This document shows positions 24,817 to 33,730 of a stretch of DNA of 64,000 bases, piece after piece (position 1 is the stretch's first letter; the number at the start of each line of letters is the position of its first letter). The position numbers were made by a program, and so were the translations under genes. Location of the stretch: assembly GCF_014931565.1 (NCBI RefSeq), contig NZ_CP063353.1, positions 1,550,001 through 1,614,000 of the forward strand. Reading direction: 5' to 3'. This DNA comes from Clostridium sp. 'deep sea' (GTDB lineage Bacteria > Bacillota > UBA994 > PWPR01). The notes beneath the pieces are model-generated. The model ran no database searches. It was not told the DNA's origin and saw nothing but the letters and a program-made list of their open reading frames with translations.

Positions 24817-25505
24817 CTCCGCTCAGCTTCATTAATTTGTTTATTAGAGATAATCTCTCCATCACGCAAAGTTACCACTCTTTTAGTGTACTCTGCTACA
24901 TCATCTTCATGGGTTACAATAATTATGGTAACACCCTCGTCATTTAGCTCACAAAACAGGTTCATTATTTCTTTGGTTGTAGCAGTATCGAGGTTACCTG
25001 TTGGCTCATCTGCTAAGATTACTGTTGGGTTGCTTACTAAAGCCCGAGCTATAGCAACACGCTGTTTTTGACCACCCGATAATTCATTAGGTCTATGATG
25101 GGTACGCTCTGCTAAACCCACCCTTGATAAAGCTGACATTGCCCGTTTTCTACGCTCTGCTTGAGGTACGTGGGAATAAACCAAAGGAAGCTCTACATTC
25201 TGTAAAGCAGTTACCCGTGGCAAAAGGTTGAAAGATTGAAATACAAAGCCTATTTTTTTATTTCTTATTTGGGCTAAATCATCCTCTTTTAGGTTGGCAA
25301 CATTTGCTTCATCAATTTCATATATGCCATTTGTAGGTCTATCTAAACAACCAATAATGTTCATTAAGGTAGATTTGCCTGAACCAGATTGCCCCATTAT
25401 CGCCACAAACTCACCTTGATCAACATTAAAGCTAACCTTTTTTAAGGCGTTAACTTGAATATCTCCCTGCCCATATATTTTGTCTATCTCTTGTAGTTTA
25501 AGCAT
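24804..25505 (-). CDS. ABC transporter ATP-binding protein (LolD/MacB type)
   Basis: 233 aa. Walker A GQSGSGKST, Q-loop FQSFNLLP, signature LSGGQKQRVAIARAL, Walker B VILADEPTGNLD and H-loop VTHE are all intact. The LolD/MacB group is shown by the AEPTGNLDTATTKEIMNLF region and the partner's FtsX fold. Starts 5 bp after the adaptor gene. Confidence 0.92.
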   Translation of the reverse strand: MLKLQEIDKIYGQGDIQVNALKKVSFNVDQGEFVAIMGQSGSGKSTLMNIIGCLDRPTNGIYEIDEANVANLKEDDLAQIRNKKIGFVFQSFNLLPRVTALQNVELPLVYSHVPQAERRKRAMSALSRVGLAERTHHRPNELSGGQKQRVAIARALVSNPTVILADEPTGNLDTATTKEIMNLFCELNDEGVTIIIVTHEDDVAEYTKRVVTLRDGEIISNKQINEAERRWAK

Positions 25506-25510
25506 AGAGA

Positions 25511-26728
25511 CTACCTCCCACCTGACCTTTTTCCGCCACCTAGCATAAACCCTGCCTGCTTGTTTGTTGCTGCCCCTGCACCAGAAACAACTAGGTCACC
25601 TTCTTTTATTTCATCACTAATTATTTGTATATATAGGTCACTTTCAACTCCTGTTTCTACCTTTATTAGTTTAAACTCCTCACCATCTTTAAGCCTTACC
25701 ATATTTTCACCTTTGGCACCCTTAATTACTGTATCTATTGGAACAGTTAAAGCTGCCTCTACAGAAGATACCACTATGTCAGCATTGGCTGTAAAGTTTG
25801 GCTTAAGCTCCTGGGTTTCATCTTTTATATCTATAAGTATATCTACTACTGTTTCATTTCCAGATTTAGTAGCAGCAGCCGCAATATTACTTACCTCACC
25901 TGTATACTGATTATTAAAGGCATCTCCAGAAATTATTACGGGCATACCCACCTGTAGTTTGTTTACATCATACTCACCCACTGTAGTGGTTATCTCTAAC
26001 TCGTCTAAAACGGCTACTTCAAATAATGGACTTTTATTATTTACATAGCTTGTTTCAGCTATTTTAACGTTTGTTACTACACCTGTCATTGGACTTTTTA
26101 TGGTTGCAGCAGCTAAATCTTTATAGAGATTATTTAAGTTGGATTCACTTTGCTGATACTGTAGGTATTTAATCTCTAGCGTAGTTGGCGTATTATCATC
26201 TACATTTATATCTAACTCTGCCTTAGCATCGTCATACTGCTCTTTGGCATTATCTAACTCATTCTTACTAATAGAATCAACTGCATACAAAGCCTTTTTT
26301 TCTTCGTAGGTATCTTTACTGTCTTTAAGGTTGTCTTCGGCGTTTTGTTTAGCTTGTTGGTAGTTATTTTTATCAATTTTATAGCTAATTTCTTTTTGCT
26401 TAATTTGCTCTTTAAGGTCTGCTACTTCTAAATAGGCTATTTCTTGACCTTTAACAACAGAGTCACCAGCCTTTACAAGGATTTGAGCTACTACACCACT
26501 GGTTTCTGCTAAAATTGTGGCAGATTTTTTGGGCTTTATGGCTCCACTAGCGTAAATAGTACTTTGCAGGTCTCTAATAGTTACTGGTACTGTACTTAGC
26601 GCTTGCGCTTGCTGATTATTTGTGTTGGCTTTTGCTGATTTACTTTTGTAAATACTGCTTACCCCAATAACCGCTATTATTGCTACAACAACAATTATAA
26701 TAATAGTTTTCTTAGTTAGTTTTTTCAT
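25511..26728 (-). CDS. HlyD/RND-type efflux adaptor (MacA-like)
   Basis: 405 aa. Membrane anchor at 7-26, biotinyl-lipoyl halves around 60-100 (VAQILVKAGDSVVKGQEIAYLEVADLKEQI) and about 205-230 (AATIKSPMTGVVTNVKIAE), a long coiled-coil hairpin between them (105-200), then beta-barrel and membrane-proximal domains. Adaptors of this kind join MacB to a TolC-type duct in diderms and act with a cell-wall spanning partner in monoderms. The C-terminus is glycine-rich (MLGGGKRSGGR). Confidence 0.9.
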   Translation of the reverse strand: MKKLTKKTIIIIVVVAIIAVIGVSSIYKSKSAKANTNNQQAQALSTVPVTIRDLQSTIYASGAIKPKKSATILAETSGVVAQILVKAGDSVVKGQEIAYLEVADLKEQIKQKEISYKIDKNNYQQAKQNAEDNLKDSKDTYEEKKALYAVDSISKNELDNAKEQYDDAKAELDINVDDNTPTTLEIKYLQYQQSESNLNNLYKDLAAATIKSPMTGVVTNVKIAETSYVNNKSPLFEVAVLDELEITTTVGEYDVNKLQVGMPVIISGDAFNNQYTGEVSNIAAAATKSGNETVVDILIDIKDETQELKPNFTANADIVVSSVEAALTVPIDTVIKGAKGENMVRLKDGEEFKLIKVETGVESDLYIQIISDEIKEGDLVVSGAGAATNKQAGFMLGGGKRSGGR

Positions 26729-26739
26729 AAATATGCTCC

Positions 26740-27843
26740 CTACTTACTCTCGTAAATGTATTTAATATTAAAGCTTTCATAGCTTTTATTAAGATTTGCT
26801 ATATTAGATTGAAGCTGATACTGAATATTTTTTAGTGACAAATTTGCCTGTAAATATTCATTTTTACTTACAGCACCCTTATTGTATTTAAGTTGAACAG
26901 CTTTAAAATTGCTTTGCTCTATTTTTAACTGTAGCTCTAATAGCTTGTTGTTTTCTAGTAAACTTAAAACACTATTGCCATCAACAGTAATACTCTTATA
27001 GAGATTTTTCTTGGCTTTTACAAGGGCATTATCTGCTTTCTCTTTTTCTGTAGCTACATCTAGGTATTCGTCTTTAGATGTTTTAAATTCTTCACCTGCA
27101 TACTGTAGCTTCATTTTTGCAAACTCTGTTTCTTTTTGCAATTTATAAATGTTTTCGTTTACTATTAAGGCTTTTTCATATAGTGAATCGGTATTAAAAC
27201 TCCATAGTTTTGGCACCTTAAGCTCAAGATTATCTGCAATATTTAAATTATTATTAAGCTCTTTACCCAAAAATTCGTTTAAATTATATTGGGCTTTTTT
27301 ATAGTTATTGTTTGCCTCAAATACCTTAAGCTGTTTAGCAGCAACATTATGTTTTTGACTTGTAAACTGGTTTGCAGATATATTGCCGTTTTGTAGTTTT
27401 ATTTTAGCTGATTCATAATTATTATTGGCAATTTTTAGTTCAAGATTTGCTTTATCTATAGCTATTGTTGCTAAATGAAGTTGCCAATAGGCATACTCTG
27501 TATCTACTAAACGCTGGGTTATCCGTTGATTTTCATTTCTTGTTGCTAATTCTATATTCATTTGAGATTGCAACGGACTGATATATTTTTTCACCTTACT
27601 GTTTAATTGGGTTTCTGCTGTACCAGCTAAAACATTAGTATCTTCAGCATCTTCTAAGGCTTGATCTTTAGCTTCTACTAACTCTGTAATATCTTTTTGA
27701 GCAAGTATAGCATCTATATCTGAAGACTGAGATTCTTGTCTAGCTTGAGTTATTGTTAAAATGTTTTCGATAGCCTGAACTGAAAACGTTGTTACAATAA
27801 CTAAAGTGGTAATTAAGGCTATTACCTTTATAACTTTACTCAT
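26740..27843 (-). CDS. TolC-like coiled-coil protein, exported (1)
   Basis: 367 aa. Signal peptide or anchor (1-24), then long alpha-helical heptads with the repeated ANL/KLQNGNISANQFTSQKHNVAAKQL pattern of outer-membrane efflux protein (OEP) repeats. No beta-barrel strands are evident, and the protein is shorter than TolC (~470). Stop and start with the upstream gene overlap by one base. With the second TolC-like gene and the MacAB genes it forms a five-gene operon. Confidence 0.72.
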   Translation of the reverse strand: MSKVIKVIALITTLVIVTTFSVQAIENILTITQARQESQSSDIDAILAQKDITELVEAKDQALEDAEDTNVLAGTAETQLNSKVKKYISPLQSQMNIELATRNENQRITQRLVDTEYAYWQLHLATIAIDKANLELKIANNNYESAKIKLQNGNISANQFTSQKHNVAAKQLKVFEANNNYKKAQYNLNEFLGKELNNNLNIADNLELKVPKLWSFNTDSLYEKALIVNENIYKLQKETEFAKMKLQYAGEEFKTSKDEYLDVATEKEKADNALVKAKKNLYKSITVDGNSVLSLLENNKLLELQLKIEQSNFKAVQLKYNKGAVSKNEYLQANLSLKNIQYQLQSNIANLNKSYESFNIKYIYESK

Positions 27844-29063
27844 TAGTGACCCCTTCCTTGTGATGTACTTATTTGAGCTGTTTGAGCAATATTAATGTTT
27901 AAACCAGCATTACTAATACAATTAAATTTGTAAACTTGAGTATTATAATCATAAATAGCTTTTAAGTATGTTATATGAGCATCGTTATAATTTAATTGAG
28001 CCTCTAAAACCTGATTTTCTGTTGCTTTACCCTGTTTAAACTGTTCTTTTAGCTTTAAGTAGTCACTGTTTAAATCGTTACGGTTATTAATAAGCGTTTG
28101 AATTCTAAAATTACTATATTGTAAGTCTAAATAAGCATTTCGTATTTCTTTTTCGACCTGTATTTTCTTTTTTTGAAGTTCGTAATATAAACGATCATTA
28201 TCTTTATTTAATTGATCATAGCTTTTTTGTTGAGTTTCACTTAAATCACTGTAATTAAGGTATTTATCATAGGTATCTATAGTTAACTTATTAGTGGCAA
28301 TTTGGTCTTGTAATAACACTATATCTAACCTATTTTTTAAAGCCTGTTTGATATATGGCTCTACGAAATTATGTTCTAGCTTTTCTTCACTCTCCCATAT
28401 ATTTATTTCATATATTTTTGCAAAGTCAGTACCAATAAGCAAAGCAAGCGCTTGTTCACTTTGCTCTTGTTTTCTTTTAGCATCATTTAAATTGTTTTGA
28501 TTTTGTACTAAGTTAAGCTTTGCTTTTTCTAAGTCCTGTAAACTAATTTTATGTTGTTTATAAAGTAGCTCGTTCTTGGCATAATTTGCCTCACTAATAC
28601 TGGCTGTATTTTGTAATAAATCAGCCCTAACTCTGCTCTGCCAATAGTTTAAATAGCTATTTCTTAGCTCTATATATAGGCTACTTTTTTGTGTTTCTGT
28701 GGATAGCTGTTGCTGTTTATACAAAACCTCAGCTTTTGTTAAAGCAACACTTCTTTGCATAACTGTGCCAAATTTCATTTCATTGGTAATCTCTATAGCC
28801 AGTTTATTTAGCATATCTACGGTATTGCTCCACGAAGAACTTGCATCTTTTACATCTTTTTGAGATTGTTGATATGATCTTAATGCATCATTAAGACTTA
28901 GTTGTTTTTCTCTTAAGTCAGTATTATTATTCTCAAATGTTTTAAGCATTTTACTATAGCTTATTTCACCATTAGCACTAGAAACATTTAGCTGAGGTGA
29001 TAATATTATTAAGCCAATAGCTAAGATTATGATGAGTATTTTAGGCTTAAATGTCATATACAT
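27843..29063 (-). CDS. TolC-like coiled-coil protein, exported (2)
   Basis: 406 aa. Signal peptide (about 1-30, ending NVSSANG). Two similar helical halves: LYIELRNSYLNYWQSRV...LLYKQHKISLQDLEKAKLNL and KEIRNAYLDLQYSNFRIQ...KLKEQFKQGKATENQVLEAQLNYNDA. That duplicated helix-hairpin with the GK/HK-[IA]-[ST]-x-x-[DN] turn is the OEP repeat signature. Two paralogous TolC-like proteins in one operon could form a hetero-oligomer. First gene of the operon; GGAGGATG region precedes the start. Confidence 0.75.
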   Translation of the reverse strand: MYMTFKPKILIIILAIGLIILSPQLNVSSANGEISYSKMLKTFENNNTDLREKQLSLNDALRSYQQSQKDVKDASSSWSNTVDMLNKLAIEITNEMKFGTVMQRSVALTKAEVLYKQQQLSTETQKSSLYIELRNSYLNYWQSRVRADLLQNTASISEANYAKNELLYKQHKISLQDLEKAKLNLVQNQNNLNDAKRKQEQSEQALALLIGTDFAKIYEINIWESEEKLEHNFVEPYIKQALKNRLDIVLLQDQIATNKLTIDTYDKYLNYSDLSETQQKSYDQLNKDNDRLYYELQKKKIQVEKEIRNAYLDLQYSNFRIQTLINNRNDLNSDYLKLKEQFKQGKATENQVLEAQLNYNDAHITYLKAIYDYNTQVYKFNCISNAGLNINIAQTAQISTSQGRGH

Positions 29064-29208
29064 CCTCCTTGATTTTTATATGTAATTTCACTCTTTCTTA
29101 ACTGTTTTATTGTAGCCTTTGTTTTAGGCAAAAATGTGGCATTTACTATAATATAATGTGAATATGATGTTATATTTTAAGTTGTTTTTAAATTATTATA
29201 AACTAAAA

Positions 29209-29233
29209 AGAGACCACTTTAAATATGATCTCT
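29209..29233 (-). terminator. terminator of the CPBP protease gene
   Basis: Minus strand AGAGATCA-tatttaaag-TGGTCTCT followed by TTTTTAG. Confidence 0.78.
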
Positions 29234-29251
29234 TATCGTGGGATATTATTA

Positions 29252-29779
29252 TTAAATATCTAGCTCTTGCATTACTTCGTTAATGCTCATTTCATGTAAA
29301 GCTATACTTAATTTTCTCCCTAATAATCTTTCGGCCTTTTTAACTAAATAAGTAACAGATATTATATTATGCACACTATGAGCCATTATTGAAGCTACTA
29401 AACCATAAGACAAATAGGTAAATGCTAAAATGAGTCCAATAATTCCTGTAATAATATTAACTGGATACTGATTATGGGCTAAGCCAAACAAGATTGAGGT
29501 AATTAGTAGGGGTAATAAGCCTGGTAAAACGTGATTTAGTAAACTAATACCTATAAATCTAAACAATACTTCTTCTGCTACTGGTGCTATAATGGCTACT
29601 AACAATACTGTTTTTAAGGGTGATCTTTTCCATAATATTAGTATACCTTTTAGGGACCTATCTTCTCCTTTTGATTTAATAAATTTACCAAAGTGAGAGG
29701 TAATGATTCCTGTTGCACTACCAATTAATAAACCCATAAACAAATTAAATATATTAAAGTTAATACTACTCCACTGCAT
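29252..29779 (-). CDS. CPBP-family intramembrane metalloprotease (Abi/CAAX type)
   Basis: 175 aa. About five hydrophobic helices. APVAEEVLFRFIG is the EExxxR motif 1, FGLAHN motif 2 (FxxxH) and MAHSVHN motif 3 (HxxxN), the Glu/His catalytic set of CPBP glutamic proteases. Family members process prenylated proteins in eukaryotes and act in bacteriocin immunity in some bacteria; the target is unknown here. Shorter than average (~200-280) at the N-terminus but with all motifs. Confidence 0.88.
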   Translation of the reverse strand: MQWSSINFNIFNLFMGLLIGSATGIITSHFGKFIKSKGEDRSLKGILILWKRSPLKTVLLVAIIAPVAEEVLFRFIGISLLNHVLPGLLPLLITSILFGLAHNQYPVNIITGIIGLILAFTYLSYGLVASIMAHSVHNIISVTYLVKKAERLLGRKLSIALHEMSINEVMQELDI

Positions 29780-30012
29780 AAATTCATCTCCTATATATCT
29801 CTAATGATGTAAAACCCCAGTATTATTACTATTCTGCTGCTGAAAATAACTCTAGTTCTTATTTTTTTAGTATAGGCTTATTATAAGAAAACAATGTTAT
29901 TTATTATTATAGCCTTGTCAACTATTATTAGCTATATATATCTTAATAATATCTGTATTACAAACAATAATAAATAATATACTTTAAATATAAATGACAA
30001 TTTTAGAGGAGG

Positions 30013-30332
30013 TTGTTGATTATTAAAAAATCACTATTAATGGTTTTAATATTAGTTATGGTAGTTACAATAATAAGCTTTGTAACGAATCCCAGTAAGA
30101 TCAGTTCACTTTATGGTTAGCAGATAAAATTGAAAAACGAATTGCCAGTGAAAATCCTAGTGAGCTTGAATCCAAAATAAGTAACTACTTAACTAACTAC
30201 CTAGGCAAAAACCTCTTAGACATGGCCACCACCCATTATGATTACAAATTATTTAGCATATATAAGCTTAAAATGCTGAATGAAGAATTAACTTTTGTAG
30301 GGTTATTTAATGTTTTTATTAAAATTAAATAG
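30013..30332 (+). pseudogene. frameshifted DUF4359-like gene
   Basis: From a TTG after AGAGGAGG the frame reads a hydrophobic anchor, then SFVTNPSK, and hits a stop. One base out, the sequence continues DQFTLWLADKIEKRIASENP to LGKNLLDMATTHYDYKLFSIY and FVGLFNVFIKIK-stop. TNPSK plus a D-x-x-x-W segment and a C-terminal VGxFxxF is the DUF4359 layout. A single missing A in AGTAA(A)GAT would account for it. Either a recent pseudogene or a sequencing error. Confidence 0.7.
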
Positions 30333-30350
30333 GCTATAAAAGACACATTA

Positions 30351-30386
30351 CACCAAAATGCTTAAAGCATTTAGGCGTTTTTTTTT
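30351..30386 (+). terminator. terminator after the DUF4359-like gene
   Basis: CC-aAAATGC-TTAAA-GCATTT-AGG stem with a run of nine T. Confidence 0.75.
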
Positions 30387-30408
30387 ATAAGCAATATTTA
30401 AAATTAAT

Positions 30409-30477
30409 AATGTAAAGCTAACTTGACATTAGTTAATCTTGTATGTTATTCTAGCAATGTAAAGCTTGCTTTACATT
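30409..30477 (+). promoter_or_regulatory. promoter with two 22-bp operators for the ABC/XRE operon
   Basis: TTGACA at 30423-30428 and TTATTC at 30446-30451. Operator 2 (30456-30477) is a perfect palindrome with arms AATGTAAAGC and GCTTTACATT. Operator 1 (30409-30430) is an imperfect copy of the same 22 bp that covers the -35. They bracket the promoter, as expected for repression by a dimeric HTH protein; the operon's own XRE gene is the likely repressor. Confidence 0.75.
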
Positions 30478-30499
30478 ACGCTTAAGAGGTGGAGCCTAA

Positions 30500-31255
30500 A
30501 TGAATATTATTTGTAAAGATATAAGTAAAGTTATTAAAAACAAAAAGATAATTAAAAATATTAGTTTTAATGTTAATGAGGGTGAAATTTTTGGTTTAGT
30601 TGGACCTAATGGGGCCGGCAAAACTACCTTAATTAGACTAATACTAAATCTCTACAATTTATCTAATGGAGATATATGGGTAAATGGTATTAGTGTTAGT
30701 TCTAAAAGCTTTTTAAAACTCAAAAGTGATATATCTGTATTACTTGATTCGCTATGTTTATATAAAGATTTAACAGCTTGGGAGAATATTGAGTTTTTTG
30801 ATAGGATTTATTATAACAATTCAACTATGCATGATAGAAAAAAACGAATACAAGAATCCTTAAAAAAGGTAGGATTATTAGATAATAAAAACGATAAAAT
30901 TATATTTTTTTCTAAGGGCATGCGCCAAAGATTAGCTTTAGCAAGAGCATTTAATGCCAATGCTAAACTCTTAATTTTAGATGAGCCGACTATAGGCTTA
31001 GATGTAGATGGTCAATTAATGATTAGAGAACAGCTATTGCAGTTACAAAAAAGGAAAACGACTATCATAATTAGTTCACACAACTTAAATGAGCTACAAA
31101 AAATTTGCAAGCGTTATGCTTTTATTAAAGATGGTAAGCTTAAGGCATCTGGTACACTAACAGAAATTAATAACAGTATTTTACTAGATACAAACAATAC
31201 CGACCTTGAGACTATTTATAAAGGCATTATGGATATATCAGATAATGGCCAATAA
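30500..31255 (+). CDS. ABC transporter ATP-binding protein
   Basis: 251 aa. Walker A GPNGAGKT, signature FSKGMRQRLALARAF (S-K-G variant of SGGQ usual in ABC-2 exporters), Walker B LLILDEPTIGLD and switch His in ISSHNLNEL. Drives the two membrane subunits that follow. GAGGTGGAG precedes the ATG. This layout (one ATPase, two six-helix proteins, small XRE regulator) is typical of peptide or lantibiotic export/immunity systems, but the cargo is not visible. Confidence 0.9.
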   Translation: MNIICKDISKVIKNKKIIKNISFNVNEGEIFGLVGPNGAGKTTLIRLILNLYNLSNGDIWVNGISVSSKSFLKLKSDISVLLDSLCLYKDLTAWENIEFFDRIYYNNSTMHDRKKRIQESLKKVGLLDNKNDKIIFFSKGMRQRLALARAFNANAKLLILDEPTIGLDVDGQLMIREQLLQLQKRKTTIIISSHNLNELQKICKRYAFIKDGKLKASGTLTEINNSILLDTNNTDLETIYKGIMDISDNGQ

Positions 31256-31865
31256 TCCGTTTCTCTGGAAGGAGTTAAAGACGCTAAAAAACAATCTGCT
31301 ATATACGATTATGATTGTAGCTATTTCAATAGCTTTGGCTGTAAAGGTAGATTTGAATATTAATTATATAACCTATTATCTATGTGCTTATATTTTTCTT
31401 TCAGGCATAAGCTTTAGCTTTATTAAGATATTAAAAACTAATATACAGGCTATGTTAACTCTTCCCTGTTCTATAACTAAAATTATAAAATTAAAAGCAG
31501 CTGCCTATTTATTAATTAAGCTCGTCACAATAATAGTTATTACCATTTTAATTGTGTTATTTTATTGCTCAAAATTTAGTTTTACAGTAGAGTTGGTTAT
31601 TAATCTTCTACAATATCTTTTATTTTTAATATCTTTATGGAACTGGGGTTTGTTAATAGCTACCTTAACCCTGTTAAATGGAAAAAACAGCATAATAATT
31701 GAGCTGTGTAAATGTATTTTTTTCTTGGCAATATTCAAATTTTCAAATACATCTTATGTTTATGGGGGCTACAGTCTACTAACACTGGCTACAATTCTAT
31801 TAAATAAAATAGCTTTTAAAAAATTAAATAATGAAAGCTTACTAATGAAAGGATTATTATCATGA
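31245..31865 (+). CDS. ABC transporter membrane subunit (1)
   Basis: 206 aa from the ATG at 31245, which overlaps the ATPase stop by 11 bp; an ATG at 31206 in the same frame is less likely because it would overlap by 50 bp. Starts MANNPFLWKELKTLKNN, a cytoplasmic lead typical of ABC-2 permeases, then about six hydrophobic helices. No conserved family motif seen. Confidence 0.72.
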   Translation: MANNPFLWKELKTLKNNLLYTIMIVAISIALAVKVDLNINYITYYLCAYIFLSGISFSFIKILKTNIQAMLTLPCSITKIIKLKAAAYLLIKLVTIIVITILIVLFYCSKFSFTVELVINLLQYLLFLISLWNWGLLIATLTLLNGKNSIIIELCKCIFFLAIFKFSNTSYVYGGYSLLTLATILLNKIAFKKLNNESLLMKGLLS

Positions 31866-32545
31866 AGGCAATATTATGGAAAAAGTATCTTAATATTAAA
31901 AAAAATAAGGTAAAAACACTTCTGTTTTTACTAATGCCTATTGTCTACTTTATACTAAATACTATTAAAGAAATAAACATTAACACTACCATTGCTTATT
32001 TTCCTTTTATATGCACCTTGCTTAGCAATTTATGTAATTGGAGTTTAGAAGACTTAGTATATACTGAGGTAATACTAACAAGTAAAATCAACATTAAAAG
32101 CATTTGGAAAGCAAATCACTTATTTATAGCTATAGCTGGCTATTGTTATTCGTTAACTGTCTTGTTTATAGCTGTAATAACAAGCTCTATACTATATAAT
32201 AATGTTCATGGCATATCTGTTTTGGCTGTGCTAATGTGTTTCTTTTTTGTTTTAGCTGATATTGCAATTTTAGCTAACTCAACAGTGCATTATTCGGATT
32301 TCTCTAAGCTTAAGCAAATATACTCAAGTATATTTGGTATTGCATCTATTGCTTTACCCACTTTGTTTTTATTTAAAACTCAATATTTTGCAGTAAACCC
32401 TTTGTATTTTTCAGGTATTGTTGGAGGCTCAATAATTTTATTGTATGTTGCTAACTTAATTGTTAACACAACTAATAATGAGTCATTAATCATAAACATG
32501 CAAAAATTACAAATAGGGTATATTAACAGCGTTATTTTAGAATAG
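31862..32545 (+). CDS. ABC transporter membrane subunit (2)
   Basis: 227 aa. Overlaps the previous stop as ATGA. MKAILWKKYLNIKKNK lead, then six hydrophobic helices with a central loop containing HYSDFSKLKQIY. Probable second ABC-2-like subunit of the same exporter. Similar lead peptide and helix number to subunit 1, so likely distant paralogues. Confidence 0.72.
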   Translation: MKAILWKKYLNIKKNKVKTLLFLLMPIVYFILNTIKEININTTIAYFPFICTLLSNLCNWSLEDLVYTEVILTSKINIKSIWKANHLFIAIAGYCYSLTVLFIAVITSSILYNNVHGISVLAVLMCFFFVLADIAILANSTVHYSDFSKLKQIYSSIFGIASIALPTLFLFKTQYFAVNPLYFSGIVGGSIILLYVANLIVNTTNNESLIINMQKLQIGYINSVILE

Positions 32546-32555
32546 AGGTAATAAT

Positions 32556-32741
32556 ATGAATAGAATCTTAATGGGTATTATTTGGAGTTTTCTTGGTTTA
32601 GCAATAATGATTGCTATCATGTTAATTAAGTATAGTCCAAAAAATGGACTCAGCAAAAAAGCTATAAAAAAAACTTTTATTAAAATGATAATGATATGGT
32701 TAATGATATCTGCATTTTTTTTATTAGCTAAAAAATGGTAA
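32556..32741 (+). CDS. small two-helix membrane protein
   Basis: 61 aa. Helices at about 6-24 and 41-58 joined by a lysine-rich loop (KYSPKNGLSKKAIKKTF). ATG after AGAGGTAATA. Between the permease and regulator genes in the same operon. Function unknown; could be an accessory or immunity peptide. Confidence 0.62.
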   Translation: MNRILMGIIWSFLGLAIMIAIMLIKYSPKNGLSKKAIKKTFIKMIMIWLMISAFFLLAKKW

Positions 32742-32762
32742 CTTTTAGTTAGGAGAATTATA

Positions 32763-32972
32763 TTGATTAATAAAATAAAAGAATATCGAGAAATTAATAA
32801 TATAACTCAACAGGGTTTAGCAGAATCTGTAGGTGTTTCAAGGCAAACTATTAGCTCACTAGAGAGTGGTAGGTATAACCCTTCTGCTATTTTGGCCTAT
32901 AAAGTTGCTCAGGTTTTTAATGTAAGTATAGAGGAAGTATTTTTATTTGAGGAGGAGTTACACAATGTATAA
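32763..32972 (+). CDS. XRE-family transcriptional regulator (CylR2/YozG type)
   Basis: 69 aa, a bare helix-turn-helix. MINKIKEYREINNITQQGLAESVGVSRQTISSLE covers helices 1-3 with recognition helix SRQTISSLESGRYNPS, and the tail VFNVSIEEVFLFEEE is the short dimer strand of the CylR2 group. TTG start after TAGGAGA. Likely represses its own operon through the twin 22-bp operators at 30.41-30.48 kb. Confidence 0.88.
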   Translation: MINKIKEYREINNITQQGLAESVGVSRQTISSLESGRYNPSAILAYKVAQVFNVSIEEVFLFEEELHNV

Positions 32973-33369
32973 AAAGCTTAAAAAAGAGATTATTAACAAC
33001 ATATTATTCGTTGTTTTAGGCTTAGCTTTTATAGGTTATGGTTATTTTATGGCTAAGGATAATCCTTACCTTATATCTATGGGAATAATGTTTGCTGTTA
33101 TAGGTAGTATACAATGCCTAATTTACTATTTTAATAAAAATAATAAAAAAATTGCAAAGAATTTAAGCCTTGAAAATGAAGAAAGAAATGTTTTTATTAG
33201 AAACGAAAGCACACGTAAAGCGTTTTGGATTATGTTCTTTTTTGTGCTAATTACTAGTAATTTAAACTACTTTAATAAGCTTAATGTTAATACCTATGGA
33301 GTGGTAATAATATGTGTAATGTCTGTTTTATACTTTGTTTTGTTAAGTATTAATTGTAAAAAGTATTAG
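32965..33369 (+). CDS. membrane protein paired with the XRE regulator
   Basis: 134 aa from the ATG at 32965, which has GAGGAGGAG eight bases ahead. It overlaps the regulator's stop by 8 bp. Four hydrophobic helices in two pairs with a charged middle loop LSLENEERNVFIRNESTRKAFW. The E-E-R-x-x-x-I-R-x-x-(S/A) loop is common to membrane proteins encoded next to CylR2-type regulators (DUF2178-like), which may sense a signal for the regulator. Confidence 0.72.
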   Translation: MYKKLKKEIINNILFVVLGLAFIGYGYFMAKDNPYLISMGIMFAVIGSIQCLIYYFNKNNKKIAKNLSLENEERNVFIRNESTRKAFWIMFFFVLITSNLNYFNKLNVNTYGVVIICVMSVLYFVLLSINCKKY

Positions 33370-33387
33370 TAGGCTTCTCTAACTACT

Positions 33388-33453
33388 GGGTGGACTCGCC
33401 TGCGGCAGGTGGATAGTTGGTAAATCAACTACGGTTGGGGCTTACGCGGGTTT
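33388..33453. repeat. G-rich multi-hairpin repeat, distant left arm
   Basis: GGGTGGACTCGCCTGCGGCAG, then TAGTTGG-taaat-CAACTA, then GGTTGGGGCTTACGCGGGTTT. Same box-and-hairpin plan as the arms at 18.39, 18.68 and 19.01 kb. Confidence 0.68.
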
Positions 33454-33590
33454 AAACCAGCTCTTTAAATAAAGCAGCTTTGATCTTATAGTACATTTTA
33501 TTAGCAAACATGAATACAACTGCAAAAACAACTTGAAGTGCCATGATTTTAAAGACCAAGTTACCATAGTAGGTGGTAAGCTGGTCTTCG
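33452..33590 (-). pseudogene. possible small membrane protein remnant
   Basis: An open minus frame reads KGEDQLTTYYGNLVFKIMAL and then VVFAVVFMFANKMYYKIKAA to a stop at 33452. It looks coding (one hydrophobic helix with basic flank) but has no ribosome site or clear start, and it sits between the two arms of a repeat. A gene fragment is more likely than an intact gene. Family not recognised. Confidence 0.3.
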
Positions 33591-33626
33591 CCTTTTTATT
33601 GATTATTCGAGGTATTACTTAGGCGA

Positions 33627-33652
33627 ACACGAGGTTCGCCCCTACTACCCCT
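33627..33652. repeat. dispersed palindrome (GCGAAC-acgag-GTTCGC)
   Basis: AGGCGAACACGAGGTTCGCC followed by CCTACT; member of the same dispersed family as 613-652 with its own stem. Confidence 0.5.
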
Positions 33653-33730
33653 TTTAACTCAATTAACTTAATTGGTGGTTTAAAATGTAATAAGATATTT
33701 TTTGAATACTAAGTTACTCACCGTACTCAT

